Source: Congeria kusceri (taxonomy: Eukaryota; Mollusca; Bivalvia; Myida; Dreissenidae). From it: a stretch of DNA of 64,000 bases. Both the position numbers and the translations under genes were made by a program. Shown piece by piece: positions 23,215-34,189 of this stretch (its first letter is position 1; every line of letters starts with the position of its first letter). The notes beneath the pieces were generated by a model that made no database searches, was not told the origin of the DNA, and saw nothing but the letters and a program-made list of their open reading frames with translations. The DNA lies in the NCBI GenBank assembly GCA_027627225.1, contig CM051030.1:22364105-22428104 (forward strand). Reading direction: 5' to 3'.

Positions 23215-23830
23215 GTTGTGGTGGTGGTGGTGGTGAATGGCGGTGGTGGTAGTGGTGGTGGTGGTGGTGGTGGTGGTAGTGGTGGTGGTGGTGGAGGTGG
23301 TGGTGGTGGTGGAGGTGGATGGTGGATGTTGGGTGGTGGATGGTGGATGGTGGATGGTGGATGGTGGTGGTGGATGGTGGATGGTGGATGGTAGTGATGG
23401 ATGGTGGATTGTGGATTGTGGTGGTGGTGGTGGAGGCGATGGTGGTCGTGGTGGATGGTGGTGGTGGTGGTGGTGGTGGTGGTGGTGGTGGTGGTGGTGG
23501 TGGCGGTCGTGGTGGTTGTGGATGGTGGATGGTGGTTTTTGGTGGATGGTGGCGATGGTGGATGGTGGATTGTGGTGCTGGTGGTGGTGGATGGTGGATG
23601 GTGGTGGTGGTGGATGGTGGAGGGTGGAGATGGTGGTAGTTGGTGGTGGATGGTGGATGGTTGATGGTGGACGGTGCTGGTGGTGGATGGTGGATGGTGG
23701 TTGTTGGTGGTGGTGGTGGATGTTGGTTGTTGCTGGTGGTGGTGGTGGTAGTGGTGGAGGATGGTAAATGGTGGATGGTAGATGGTTGTGGTGGTGGTAG
23801 TGGTAGTGATGGTGGTGTGGGTTATTTCGA
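23215..23830. repeat. GGT / GGTGGAT minisatellite, ~600 bp
   Basis: Nearly pure GGT triplets interspersed with GGATGGT hexamer-type units. All six frames are largely open, giving Gly/Val/Trp-rich frames on one strand and His/Pro/Ser/Thr-rich frames (up to 255 codons) on the other. No splice sites, start context or complexity support a gene. Confidence 0.9.
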
Positions 23831-23839
23831 TTGGTAACA

Positions 23840-24974
23840 ACAGGAAAGTACTTTCTCATCGAAGAATGGTATAATTTTCCTTTAAATGCTATATTCACAG
23901 AAGGTTTTTACAAGTATATACTATCTGCAAAACGCTAAATTATGATATCTTGAATATTAAAAGTCACTGTTTTGCAAAATGATTAATGTATGCGTGTATA
24001 TTTGAAGGTATTGAATATTTCCGCACCATCTTACTCCAAATCATGTATCCGTACCTAAGTACTAGTAGTACACTTAGAGGCACTTCTAACTAGTCCTTTT
24101 TCAATTGTGAATTTCTCAGAAACAACATATCCTATCGTTCTGAAATTGTGTGTAGCCCTATTATACATGTTTTCCAATTCATTAATGATTAAATATCACC
24201 CCTCTACGGTCATTTATTATTCCTTGTGCTATCACGTGCCAAATTCATCAACTGCACGTGGTTATCGCGCCGCGTGTAGGAAATCTGTGAAACATAGGGT
24301 CATACTATTTAAAGGCAATATTCCAACCAAAAAATCTTACAAGTTCAATTAATTTTGCAATGCCAAAAATGCGTAATTAACAACGCGCGCGCGAGCGATT
24401 TACACGTCCCTCGTTATCAATAATGTTACTATTTTACGTAAAAATACATGAACCTAACCTCACTGAAATTAATGTAGCAACAGAGATACATGGAATTGTA
24501 ATTTAATGTTTCACACAATTATAAATCAATTTAAAGCACGAGTGATATCTCCCAGTACTCTGTTACTGGTCGCGCATAATTAAGGCGTCATACTTGCACT
24601 ATTCGCTCAATCAGGAGTGTCAAGGCATTCCCTTGAACTGTGTGCACAATTATATTCTGTCTAAGAGGCAGAGGTGTGTCCTAACTCTGACTGCCAGAGG
24701 TGACCATACAAGACACTCATTACAACATTTACTTATTTCTCATATAATGTTATCACCTTTTGTCTACACTTACTTTTTGCTATCGCAATTTTGCGTTTGA
24801 ATTGTCATAATGCTTTTTACTTTTGTCATGCGGGGTATCAAAATGAATAGTAATTTTAAGATAATACTATATATTGAAGTGTTCTACCTTATTTCTTATT
24901 TTTTGACAAGTTTGAAAAATAATCGTGCAGTTATTAAAATAGTTACAGCCGATTACCAAAAGGTCTACTAAGAA
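23840..24974. other. Non-coding, nothing recognised
   Basis: Short ORFs only; no domain, RNA gene or repeat that I can support. Confidence 0.5.
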
Positions 24975-24995
24975 ATGCCATCTACAATTGTAAGT

Positions 24996-25038
24996 GTAGT
25001 AGTAGTAATAGTAGTAGTAGTAGTAGTAGTAGTAGTAA

Positions 25039-25071
<33 letters not shown>

Positions 25072-25106
25072 TAGTAGTAGTAGTAATAGTAGTAGTAGTA
25101 GTAGTA

Positions 25107-25137
<31 letters not shown>

Positions 25138-25203
25138 AAGTAGTAGTAGTAGTAGTAATAGTAGTAGTAGTAGTAGTGGCAGCAGCAGCAGCAGCAGCAG
25201 TAG
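24996..25203. repeat. GTA microsatellite ending in GCA run
   Basis: About 180 bp of GTA/AGT triplets with scattered AAT and GAA variants, then about six GCA triplets (25178-25200). The poly-V and poly-L ORFs are artefacts of the triplet. Confidence 0.95.
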
Positions 25204-25239
25204 TTTCATATTTGTTTCTGTAACATTGTATATTGGTCC

Positions 25240-26170
25240 TCTACAGAAATTGTTCAAATGATTCCCCTGGGATCAAAACGGACCACGCCCTAGGAGCCAC
25301 ATGGTTTATATAGACTTAAATCGCAAACTGACTTTAAAAATCTCCTTAAGCCGCAAGACCCAGAGTTTTCATATTTGGTATGTAACAAATTGTAGAGTTG
25401 ACCTCTACAAAGATTGTTCAAATGATGCCCCTGGGGTCAAAAGTGGCCCGCCCTTGGGGGTCACATGGTTTATGTAGACTTAAAGAGCAAAATTTCTTAA
25501 AATATCTTCTCCTAAAACCGTCAGGCCCAGAGGCATCCACTTTGGTATGTAACATTGTAGAGTTGTCCTCTACAAAGATTGTTCAAATGATGCCCCTGGG
25601 GTCAAAAGTGTCCACGCCCTGGGGGTCACACGGTTTATGTAGACTTAAAGAGCAAAATTACTTTAAATATCTTCTCCTAAAACCGTAAGGCCCAGAGGCA
25701 TCCTCTTTGGTATGTAACATTGAAGAGTTGTCCTCTACAAAGATTTGTCAAATGATTCCCTGGGGTCAAAAGGGGCAACGCCTCGGGGCGTCAAATGGTG
25801 TATAGAGACTTAAATAGCAAGATGGCACACCCGGGGTCACATGGTATCTATTGACTGATATGGAAAGTGGTCATTAAAAATCGTTTTCTCTGAAACTACA
25901 AGGCCCAGAGGTTTCATATTTGGCTTAAAACATTGTTAACTACAAATAATGTTCAAATTATGCCCCTGGGGTGGAAAGTGGCCACGCCTAATAAATCATG
26001 GGGGTTAAATGGTTTATTTAGAATTCTTCTCCTGAAACTGCAAGGCCCAAATTTTTGTACTCGGGTAAGTGGTTTAGTGCCATTTGGTTCTCAAGTTATA
26101 AGCCATTATAAGCCATTATGATTCCTTAAACTCAGGTGAGAAGCCTAGGGCCATCGTGGCCCTCTTGTTT
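25240..26170 (+). mobile_element. Helitron-like element with ~164 bp tandem core
   Basis: At least four units share CTCTACAAAGATTGTTCAAA, ATGCCCCTGGGGTCAAAAGT, GGTTTATGTAGACTTAAA and AAACCGTAAGGCCCAGAGG, at about 25243, 25406, 25572 and 25735, with a diverged fifth unit near 25939. The right end is CTCAGGTGAGAAGCC followed by GGGCCATCGTGGCCCTCTTG, the same terminal signature as the 158 bp-core elements. So two different tandem cores share one kind of end. Confidence 0.7.
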
Positions 26171-26539
26171 GTAGTGATAAAGCCCCATAACTCTGACCAA
26201 GTGGTTTCATAGTCGAGCGTGCCGTCCTGAGACAGCTCTTATTTGATTTCCAGTACAAAAATCTTGATGATTCTAAAGATGAAATTCTACTTACCAAAAA
26301 ATAACGCTTGATTGCTTTACAAAGGAGCCATTTTCGTGAAATGACATCGCATTGATTTGCATAAGTGCACGTTTTCTAATTATGGATTTTCGGCACGAGC
26401 CGATCATCCATAATTGGCCCTCCTAATATTATGACGTCGAAATCAGCCAAATAATGCATGTTTTTTAATGTAAATATGTTAGTATATATAGTAACATATG
26501 CAATAATGAACATTAATTTTACTCGGGCGAATTGGGAAA

Positions 26540-27530
26540 TAACTAGGTCCAGGGTCCCTATGTCAAAGGTCAAGATCACAATTCAAGGTCAAATATAAGA
26601 AATTAATTCTTAATATTATGTCCGTAGCATATCTTTGTCCAGGATGTATGGATGTTCAAACAACTTGGATGAAGTGACAAACGTAGTGAGATGGAGTATC
26701 GCACGCTAGAAGCAGTTCTCTAGGTCCAAGGTCAATGTCTCAATTCAAGGTATATGTCCAATATAATAAATCAATCCTTAACTCTTTGTCCAAAGCATAT
26801 CGTTGTCCAAGATTGACAGATTTTAAATAACTTGCAGGAAGCGACAAGCATGGTGGGAAGGATTGTTGCGCGCAAGAACCAGGTCCCTAGGTCCAAGGTC
26901 AAGGTCACAATTCATGGTCCAAGGTCATATATAAGAAATCAAGCCCTAACATTTTGTCTGGAGCATATCTTTGTTCAGCATGAATGGATTTTCAGATAAC
27001 TTGGCAACAGTTATAAGCATGATTAGACGGAGTGCCGCACGCAAGAACCAAGTTCTTACCTCCAAGGTTTATGTCGAAATTCAAGGTAAATGTAAGAAAT
27101 CAATCCTTAACACTTTGTCCGGAGTATATCTTTGTTCAGCATGAATGCATTTTCAAATAACTTGGCATAAGTAGTTAGCGTAGTAGGACAAGAACCAGGA
27201 CCCTAGGCCCAAGGTCAAGGTCGCAATTTCAATCTCAAATATAAGAAATCAATCCTTAACACTTTGTCCGGAGCATATCGTTGTCCGGCATGGATGAATA
27301 AAAAAAAAACACTTTGAAGAAGTGATAAGCATGGTGAGATGGCATGTCAGACGAAAGAACCAGGTACTAGGTCCAATGTCAAGGTCACATTTAAAGGTCA
27401 AATGTCAAATGTTTGCCATGCATAATATTGTCATGCATACAGGGATTTTCAAATAAGTATGAAGAAATTATCGACATCGTGCGATGGGGAAATGAAGCAT
27501 ACAGGAACAAGAACCTAAATTGCCAAAGTT
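26540..27530. repeat. Tandem repeat, ~150-170 bp x ~5-6
   Basis: Units marked by CCTTAACACTTTGTCCGGAG and CATATCTTTGTCC at about 26608, 26778, 26944, 27105 and 27253, each with a CAAGAACCAGGTCCCTAGGT and CAAGGTCAAGGTCACAATTC block. A degenerate final unit runs to about 27520. Confidence 0.75.
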
Positions 27531-27576
27531 TTAATTACCTATCTTGATTATTTTGTTGTATTGATTAAATATTTAA

Positions 27577-27606
27577 GAATATATATATATATATATATAT
27601 ATATAA
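27577..27606. repeat. (AT)n microsatellite
   Basis: About 28 bp of perfect AT dinucleotides. Confidence 0.9.
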
Positions 27607-27938
27607 TAATAATTTTGAGACCTCAAATCACCATACAGATAGAGGCAGGCTGTAGAGATGAATTGGATGCACAACTCCGATGACTCTACCATTTTAGTTT
27701 TTGAATTGTTTCTCTTTTGTCATCTATACTTAATCCCCCAAAAGCTTCTTTGACTGCAGCATCTTTGTGACAATTGCACCCTTGTTGTTCATCTGATCAT
27801 TTCCAGTTGTCCACTTTCGAAATGTGGTCCCACATAAACAATCTGAACAAATTTGTATTCTTATGAACGGTTTTTACTTAAATTCCCTTCTATAGCTAAA
27901 ACTGATATTGATTCATTAGTTGATCCTTTGTGAAAAAA

Positions 27939-27981
27939 ATGGCCTTAATTTTTGAATTTATATGTGTTCTTTTTTCAGTTG
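27939..27981 (+). other. Candidate in-frame ATG and signal-peptide-like leader of copy A
   Basis: An ATG at 27939 reads MALIFEFICVLFSVVITGV, running through the polypyrimidine tract and acceptor (TTTTTTCAG ending 27978) straight into the phase-1 frame of the first Ig exon. If the acceptor were not used, this would be a plausible secretory leader. Polypyrimidine tracts naturally encode F/L/S, so it may be chance. No separate signal-peptide or V-like exon was found upstream of copy A. Confidence 0.3.
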
Positions 27982-28294
27982 TCATCACTGGAGTCACTCT
28001 AAGTCAAATCCCCGCAGGTCAAGATCATAGCTGACACTACAGGAACACTCGTATGCAAGACCTCGGGCGGACTTCCTGCAGCCATTGTTACCTGGTTCCG
28101 TGAGACATCTACTGGGGATGTGAATATAACATCCCAGTCTTCAAGTGTGACTTCAGTGCAGGCGGGACTCTCTGTTGTGACCAGCACACTGTCTCAAAGG
28201 CCATCAAGAAACGACAACTCAGCTAGGATCTACTGCAATGCCAGTAACGGTGGCACAATGTACAGATCACAGACATCCACCATCGATGTGTTAT
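27979..28294 (+). pseudogene. IgSF copy A, Ig exon 1 (frameshifted)
   Basis: Acceptor TTTTTTCAG, donor TTAT|GTAAGT. The domain has strand B GTLVCKTSGGLPAA, strand C IVTWFRET, strand F SARIYCNASNGG and ends STIDVLC. It is homologous to the minus exon at 8122-8454. The length is 316 nt, one more than a multiple of 3. The phase-1 frame from the acceptor reads VVITGVTLSQIPAGQ and then hits TGA near 28036, whereas the rest of the domain is read one frame over, so one extra base lies near 28015-28025. Confidence 0.75.
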
Positions 28295-28402
28295 GTAAGT
28301 TATTATACTTTCTGCAGTTACACACGTACATAGTATACATTGTATGCAAGTGTAAATATATATATGTTTGGTGATGCCTTAAGCAAATGATTCCACTTAC
28401 AG

Positions 28403-28698
28403 ACGGTCCTGATCCTCCTGTGTGTACATACCAGGGTTCCGCAGTGACAGGGACTATCAAGATAACAAGCGGCAATACACTGAATATCACCTGCACAAGC
28501 ACCAGTAACCCTCTAAGTATCACATACAGGTGGACCTTATCAGACTCAGTACTCTAACAGGTTCCCAGCTGAGTGTTGCAGACATCCAACCTTCACTAAG
28601 TGGCCAGTATAGACTGCAGGTCTCGAACACCATGACACCAACAGTGGGCGCAGCTGTCACTGGGACCAACAGTACAACGATTGCGGTAGATGTACAAT
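28403..28698 (+). pseudogene. IgSF copy A, Ig exon 2 (A-B cysteine subtype, frameshifted)
   Basis: Acceptor CCACTTACAG, donor CAAT|GTAGGC. It reads GPDPPVCTYQGSAVTG (pre-A cysteine), LNITCTSTSNP (strand B cysteine), YRWTLS (strand C Trp), then in the shifted frame SGQYRLQVSNTMTPTVG, where the strand-F cysteine is leucine. It has the same unusual cysteine layout as the minus exons at 5923 and 7102. The length is 296 nt, one short of a multiple of 3. The 5' frame ends at a TAA near 28556 and the 3' part resumes one frame over. Confidence 0.78.
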
Positions 28699-29372
28699 GT
28701 AGGCAGTATGGATTATATATATATGCCGGTCAATTTTTGGAATGACATCCGTCCAAAAATAATCTGAACAATGCTTGTCGTTTGTTTGATTTGTTGATGT
28801 ACTATATGATTTTAATCAATACATTTTATTAATAAATATACCATTTGATTATGTTTGCAATTTATATAAAGCTCCGTATTAAACAAAAATATAAACGAAA
28901 CATGTGCATACACTAATTAATGTTACTGAGATTAATAATAATAATGATGATACTAATAATAAACATCAACATGCATACATGTCGAAACCAATCTAAAACT
29001 GATATATAAATATTATTAATTAGGTTTTGTAGTTATTTTAGTTGCTTCAAGTCATGTTTAATCTAGTTAAAAAAACAATACCCTCAACCTAATACATTAA
29101 AATACATTTATCATTAACACATTGCTTTAAACGAGTGATGACAATTATGCAGTTTGACAGTGAAAGAGTACACGGAATTTAACTGTTACATTGTCTTACC
29201 ATGACCGGAAATCTATAGTGTTGCTCTCATTCTGTATGACCTCTCATGTTTGCGTTACCTATACATAAATGCCCTTGTTGTAACAATGTCCATACTAGCA
29301 TGAAACAAGTGTACGACGTTCGTGACGGTCGCGTTTGTTTTTATATACAATACGTGTATGCCTCTATTTCAG
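28699..29372. other. Intron of copy A
   Basis: AT-rich, no repeat or exon seen. Confidence 0.6.
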
Positions 29373-29666
29373 ATCCGCCATCAGCGCCGACATTCAAGAT
29401 TGGCAATGTAACCGTTTTTGGTACGATTGGGATAATTGCTGGCAACACTCTTACAATTAGCTGTTACAGTCAAAGTCATCCTCCTCCGACATCGTACTCG
29501 TGGACTCCTGGTGGAACTAGGAACAGCGCTGATCTAGTACTCAGTAACGTTCAGAATCCGGAAAGTAATGGTCCATATACATGCACAGCGGAAAACACCA
29601 TGACAACAACAGGGGATGAGTATGTAACAGCACAGTCGAGTTCCATCGCGAACATAGAAGTGTTGT
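29373..29666 (+). CDS. IgSF copy A, Ig exon 3 (intact, canonical)
   Basis: 294 nt, phase 1-1, acceptor TCTATTTCAG, donor TTGT|GTAAGT, no stop. It reads DPPSAPTFKIGNVTVFG, then strand B LTISCYSQSHPPP, strand C YSWTPGG, strand F SNGPYTCTAENTMTTTG, and ends IANIEVLC. The B-F disulfide and Trp are canonical. This is the only Ig exon of copy A that is fully open. Its partner in copy B (45862-46093) has lost strands E-F. Confidence 0.82.
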
Positions 29667-29860
29667 GTAAGTAAATATGCAGTAACTATGTGCATGTTGT
29701 TACAATAAAGGTTAGCAATACCGCAAATGTTATGTTCCAAATAAACCAACTCAATTGCAATGAAGGGTTGAAACGTCGCCGTCTATGGATAATGCACACT
29801 TTACTGTGTTCACGGATGTGTGCTTTTTACATGAAAATGAGTATACATATATATACACAG

Positions 29861-30133
29861 ATACACCAGATGTTCCAACAATACACATTGGTGATATAAC
29901 CTGTCATGAAGTACCCGGAAAGAAATTGGGTGTGGTGTTTGGTACAACCATAACGCTCGCCTGTCATTCTGATTCCAACCCACCTCCATCCTATTCCTGG
30001 CCCAATCAGCTCTGGACAGGAACAGTTCAACAAAACACCACAATTACCTGCAACGTATCGAACACTATGTACCCCACACTACATGCGCCGGTTCCTTGAC
30101 ATAATTTCGCAACTATAAAATTATATGTGTTAA
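29861..30133 (+). pseudogene. IgSF copy A, Ig exon 4 (in-frame TGA, shortened)
   Basis: Acceptor TATACACAG, donor TTAA|GTAAGT; 273 nt, a multiple of 3. It reads DTPDVPTIHIGDITCHE, strand B ITLACHSDSNPPPSYSW, then a shortened C'-E region and strand F TTITCNVSNTMYPT. An in-frame TGA at 30097-30099 comes just before strand G, but the frame stays open after it to the donor. Copy B has a TGA at the corresponding place (about 46893). A soluble form ending here is conceivable; a shared old nonsense mutation is simpler. Confidence 0.7.
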
Positions 30134-30365
30134 GTAAGTAGACGTTAATTGTATTCAGCATTGTATATTAAATCCATTTATTATTGATAAAAGTCTGACC
30201 ATTGATTATTCGTTTTCCGCAGCGGAAATTGTAAATGTTCGTTCATGTATGAAATAAATTCCTTCCTTCAATATATTATAAAATCGTGCTTATATGATAA
30301 AGTCAAACATATTTCGTATCGTACTTTGTTTAAAACCTATTGTATTGTTTTGTTCAATATCATAG

Positions 30366-30676
30366 ATGAACCTGAACAACCAAATACTTCTATGTCATAC
30401 ACGAAAGGATGACAGAAACAACAGTGGTTGTGACTTGGCTGCCGAAATTTAACGGCGGTATGTCACAAACATTTCAACTGCAATACCGTGCATTATCACA
30501 AGATTCATTGACTATTCGTACGTTTAACGAGACAAATAGTCTTGAACCGATGTATGCGATGATAACAGGACTTTTAAGTGGAATAGAATACCAAGTGGAG
30601 TTATTTGCATTCAATGTAAACGGTAATTCAATGCCTCTCAGCAAGACATTCAGAACGTCGATGCCCAATAATAAAG
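30366..30676 (+). pseudogene. IgSF copy A, fibronectin type III exon (frameshifted)
   Basis: Acceptor TATCATAG, donor AAAG|GTTTGA (weak). FN3 signature: TTVVVTWLPKFNGG (strand B Trp), FQLQYRALSQ (strand C Tyr), MITGLLSGIEYQVELFAFN (the L..G..Y.v.l.a.N pattern) and SKTFRTSMP. The length is 311 nt, one short of a multiple of 3. Compared with copy B (47155) one base is missing near 30382, so the exon 5' frame runs to a TGA at about 30408. Apart from that the domain is well kept. Confidence 0.78.
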
Positions 30677-30879
30677 GTTTGAAAGTTTCCCTGATTCGTA
30701 TGGATTCGTTTTCATTAACTTACATGGTATTCCAAACAGTTAAGATGTGCAGTCAAGAGGAATACTAATTATGCGTTCATTATAGTATGCCAGACTAAAT
30801 CAATACACTAGTGTTCCGTGTAACGTTACTGAATCAATGCATGCATACTCTGATAGAAGATGTAAATACTTTATTACAG

Positions 30880-31024
30880 ACGACAAAACGACCGCGGAAG
30901 ATACCGTTGTTCCGGTTGCAGGAATTGTTGGTGGAATACTATCAGCATGTATACTCAGTTATTTTCTCGACTGTGGTTTGTCCGAGAAGAAAATATGACG
31001 TTAAATGTACCTTGAAACGCAAAG
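30880..31024 (+). pseudogene. IgSF copy A, transmembrane exon (2-nt deletion)
   Basis: Acceptor TTTATTACAG, donor AAAG|GTAATT. It reads a short acidic stalk, then VVPVAGIVGGILSACIL; after a frame change it continues VIFSTVVCPRRKYDVKC, i.e. a hydrophobic helix followed by a basic stop-transfer RRK. Aligned to copy B, two bases are missing near 30956 (145 nt versus the expected 147). The frame otherwise runs to a TGA soon after. Confidence 0.72.
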
Positions 31025-31225
31025 GTAATTCATTCACTCTGTCCTTGTACAATGTTGTAAATGCACAAGCGTACACAATATATTTATATTAATTCTTGTT
31101 TTGTTTAATGACCCAGTCTGTAGGCATTCTTTCATAACACCGTTAATACTGAATGTGGACGCTATAGTATTATATAATTATAGGCTTTGAAATCAACATA
31201 GTGGACACAATATAGCACTAATTAC

Positions 31226-31936
31226 TACGGATGGCAAAACTTTTCGAATATTCGAATATTCAAATGAATTATCGTTATTTGAATAGTTAAGGCATTATTT
31301 GTTTGATTGTAAAAAGTAGTTTTTTTTTTCAATCTAAAAGCAGTATTTCACCAGTAGATGCATTACACCGTGTATTCAAACGATTACCCTCGTGTCATGT
31401 ATCTGACAAAGATATTGAATATACGGATCCGTGTCAGTGGTCAGCGTCTAGTGGCCAGTACTACACAATTACAGCGGACATTATAAAGACATAACATTTC
31501 ACCTGTAATTAAACATGTAAAAAGATTAATAAAGCAAATAATTACTTAAGTGAGATCATATATTTGGCAGTCATTACAGCCGAGAAATGCTGCTCAAATT
31601 CGCCGATAAACATATATGCTCATCGACACGTGTCTAACTTGATACGAAATATGTGCATTGTAAATTATTGCAAATATTCTTAATTAAAAAAACACTTAAC
31701 ATGGGACGTCAGGAGTTTATTCTTAATGTCATTAACGCAATGATATGATATTGCAATTTGTGAACGAAGACACGGCGAAACTGTGTACTAAAACGCTGTA
31801 CCATCATTTATATGGTGTCGACTAGGTAACCAAAAGCTTCCTGTAGTAAATATGAATCTATGCGAATATTCGAATATCCGATTCAATGAAAATGCGAATA
31901 TTCGAATACCGATTTTAGTATTCGATGCCATTCCTA
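31226..31936. mobile_element. 711 bp hAT-like MITE with 8-bp target duplication
   Basis: CTAATTAC flanks both ends exactly (31218-31225 and 31937-31944). Ends are TACGGATGGCA and, inverted, TAGGAATGGCA, followed inside by repeated CGAATATTCGAATA. An 8-bp duplication with short TIRs is the hAT signature. There is no transposase; the ORF at 31303-31494 has no recognisable domain. It sits in the intron between the TM and tail exons of copy A. Confidence 0.85.
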
Positions 31937-32304
31937 CTAATTACATATTGACACTTAACCTTTTATGTGCCAGCTCACAAAACGCTATTATTTTGTTCCT
32001 GTTTAGCTTAAATTGTTTTTGATTAAATATTCGATATTTAATAAACTAACATAAATGATATTTCCACAATTTGTTTAAGAAAACTTGAAGGAGGGCCACA
32101 CTAAACCGAGGTATTAAACATTATAATTGTATATATAAACATAATTGTATAAAATACGTGAAAGAACAATATGAAATGCGCATGCAAACAACATACATAC
32201 ATTACACTCATATAAAAAATATGTGTATTTTCCACTATTTGGAACGTTAACATAAGTATATAGTATTAGCATATACATGTATGTTAAGATATATACAATT
32301 TAAG

Positions 32305-32495
32305 GTCTGACACAACCACTGGCGAAGAAGGTGCGTACACTTCAATTCAGCAAGATTTAGCAGAGAGCCGTCACCGTTATAGCACACCTACATCCATACC
32401 CGAGCAACAAATTGTACAAGGTGACGAAATGTTAAACACTCAGAAGAGTAAATTATATGAAAATTTGGTTGAGCATGAGGGGTACGGAAATACCG
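32305..32495 (+). CDS. IgSF copy A, cytoplasmic tail exon 1
   Basis: 191 nt between acceptor ATTTAAG and donor ACCG|GTAAGC (phase 2 in, phase 1 out). It is hydrophilic, reads SDTTTGEEGAYTSIQQDLAE, then RHRYSTPTSIPEQQ and SKLYENLVEHEGYGNT, and has no stop. It aligns along its length with the copy B exon at 48889 (AYTSIQ, HRYSTPT, EQ.IVQ, LYE.). YTSI and YENL fit the YxxL/I form of tyrosine signalling or sorting motifs. Preserved here although upstream exons are broken. Confidence 0.7.
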
Positions 32496-32752
32496 GTAAG
32501 CGCTCTTGGTGCATGCATGATTTAACAAATCATTATTGAAAGGTTTGATAGACATTCGCGTTAGTTTTGGCTGTGTTACCTAAGTATGACAAAACTTGTC
32601 TATATATATTGTAATTTACATACTCCGAATATATCCGAATACAGAAACATGTTATTGAGTTTCTGCTTTAATCTTTACACCTTCTTCTACTTATTTCGTT
32701 TAGTGATCGATTCGCGTCCTTTAAACGTCATCTTTTAATGTTTCTTTTGAAG

Positions 32753-32782
32753 GTCATCCACAACAAACACGCCTGCTTACAG
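32753..32782 (+). CDS. Possible 30-nt micro-exon of the copy A tail
   Basis: TTTTGAAG|GTCATCC ... CTTACAG|GTATGT is bounded by good splice sites and would add HPQQTRLLT. Phase bookkeeping is off by one base with respect to the last exon, and I find no partner in copy B, so it is only tentative. Confidence 0.25.
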
Positions 32783-32982
32783 GTATGTATGTTATGTCGC
32801 AATAATTACATGCACATAGTATGTATTATGTGCAATACATAATTTATTAGTAACAAATGTGCAATTATAAATTATAAAATATATTTAATCAATGCAAATT
32901 TAAAGTATAAATGTAAAACGAAATTTTCAATTAAACATGGTAGCGCTTGTCCATGAATATTGCGTCTGTCAATTTGTTTCAG

Positions 32983-33070
32983 TTCTCCTGGCACTACCAC
33001 GTACGAATCACTGAACAGAAGTACACAGTCTGTAGAAGAGTATGAAATGATACAGTCAAGTCGTCACTGA
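32983..33070 (+). CDS. IgSF copy A, last exon (ITAM-like tail end)
   Basis: Acceptor TTTGTTTCAG; reads SPGTTTYESLNRSTQSVEEY then EMIQSSRH and TGA at 33068. YESL and YEMI are separated by nine residues, which fits YxxL/I-x(6-12)-YxxL/I. The copy B exon (49606-49699) has YESV and YEIV with the same nine-residue gap, so the spacing has been kept between paralogues. The sequence is consistent with a receptor tail that recruits SH2-domain proteins; this is inferred from motif form alone. Confidence 0.65.
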
Positions 33071-33142
33071 GTGCGTAGTGTCTTGGTAACGTGGTTCATC
33101 TTTGCCCTACCGCGGACCATGCTAGGGCACAAGTAAGAGCGT

Positions 33143-33965
33143 ATTAAAGTGTCTCTCATGGAATGTAGAAGGACTTACTGATGAGAAAAAATATCTCAAA
33201 CAATTTTATAAATATTCTTTGTGGATATGACATTATATGTCTAAGCGAAACGTGGATTAATATTAACTCTGCCATTGATGTTAAGGGATACTCAAACCCC
33301 ATTCACTCTTATCGAAAATATCAAAATTGCCGCACAAAACGATCAAGTGGCGGTCTCATTGTTTATCTTAAAGATAGTATCAGAAACGGTGTAACCCTAG
33401 CTTAAAAGTCAGTAGATTGTATAATTTGGATTAAACTTGATAAGAATATTTTCAATATAAAGGATAATGTATATGTTTGTTTTACATATATGGCTCCGGA
33501 ATCAATCCCGGTCCATAACATGTATAATGTTTATATTATAACTCAACTGGAGCAAGATATTTTATCGTTTGAGGACCGTGGGAAAATATTTGTGTCTGGC
33601 GACCTAAATTGTAGAACTGGTATAAAGCCAGATTATATCCAGTTTGATCGCAATATAGGTGAAGATGACGTAATTGTTATTGATACTCCCTTGCCTCGGA
33701 AATCACGAGATCCCGCCTCAAATCATTTCGGTGAGTGTCTACTCGATATATGCAAAGCGACAAATCAGCTGATAGTTAACGGTTGATGGCCATGCGACGG
33801 GGGTAACTTAACTTGCATGACTCATAACGGTACTAGTGTGGTAGATTATGTGTTGACACATCGTTATAATTTTGATCTGCTTGTCAATTTCACTGTTGGG
33901 GATTTTACTACTTTTTCAAAACACGCGCCACTCTCCTTTTCGTTTAAAATAAATACTGTGTGCCG
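33143..33965 (+). pseudogene. LINE endonuclease domain remnant
   Basis: LKCLSWNVEGLT (first catalytic Asn region), IICLSETWIN (catalytic Glu), FVSGDLNCRTG (GDLN), then SVVDYVLTH and SKHAPLSF, where the usual S.DH.P has become SKHAP. The frame changes near 33180 and stops at about 33402 and 33784. Inactive. Confidence 0.85.
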
Positions 33966-34189
33966 GAAAACGCCACTGGAAATTTTAAATCGCGGTATTA
34001 TAAATTCGATTCAAAACACAAAGACTCGTTTGTGTGCGACATAACAAATAATTTAGATACTCTAATAAATGTTTTTAATATTGAACTCAACGGGAATGGA
34101 GACGTAAATAGTCTCACGTCGATATTTACGAACTTTTAATGTATTTACGGAAATAAATGTTTTGAAAAAAGCTCTGTAAAACGAACCGT

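Noticed and set aside
23088..23898. Long overlapping ORFs (up to 255 codons) rich in His/Pro/Ser/Thr or Gly/Val/Trp
   Set aside because: They are open in nearly every frame because the DNA is a GGT/GGTGGAT repeat; no splice sites, composition change or conserved start.
24975..25257. Poly-Val/poly-Leu ORFs resembling membrane helices
   Set aside because: Translation of a GTA microsatellite.
21430..27530. CRISPR array or bacterial operon structure
   Set aside because: The direct repeats are long, degenerate and without spacers; introns, LINE and MITEs show the DNA is eukaryotic.
27979..31024. Copy A frameshifts as sequencing errors
   Set aside because: Not excluded, but not preferred: ten exons (2.8 kb) of the minus gene contain no indel, while copy A has four in about 1.6 kb, none in a long homopolymer, and copy B independently carries clear lesions.
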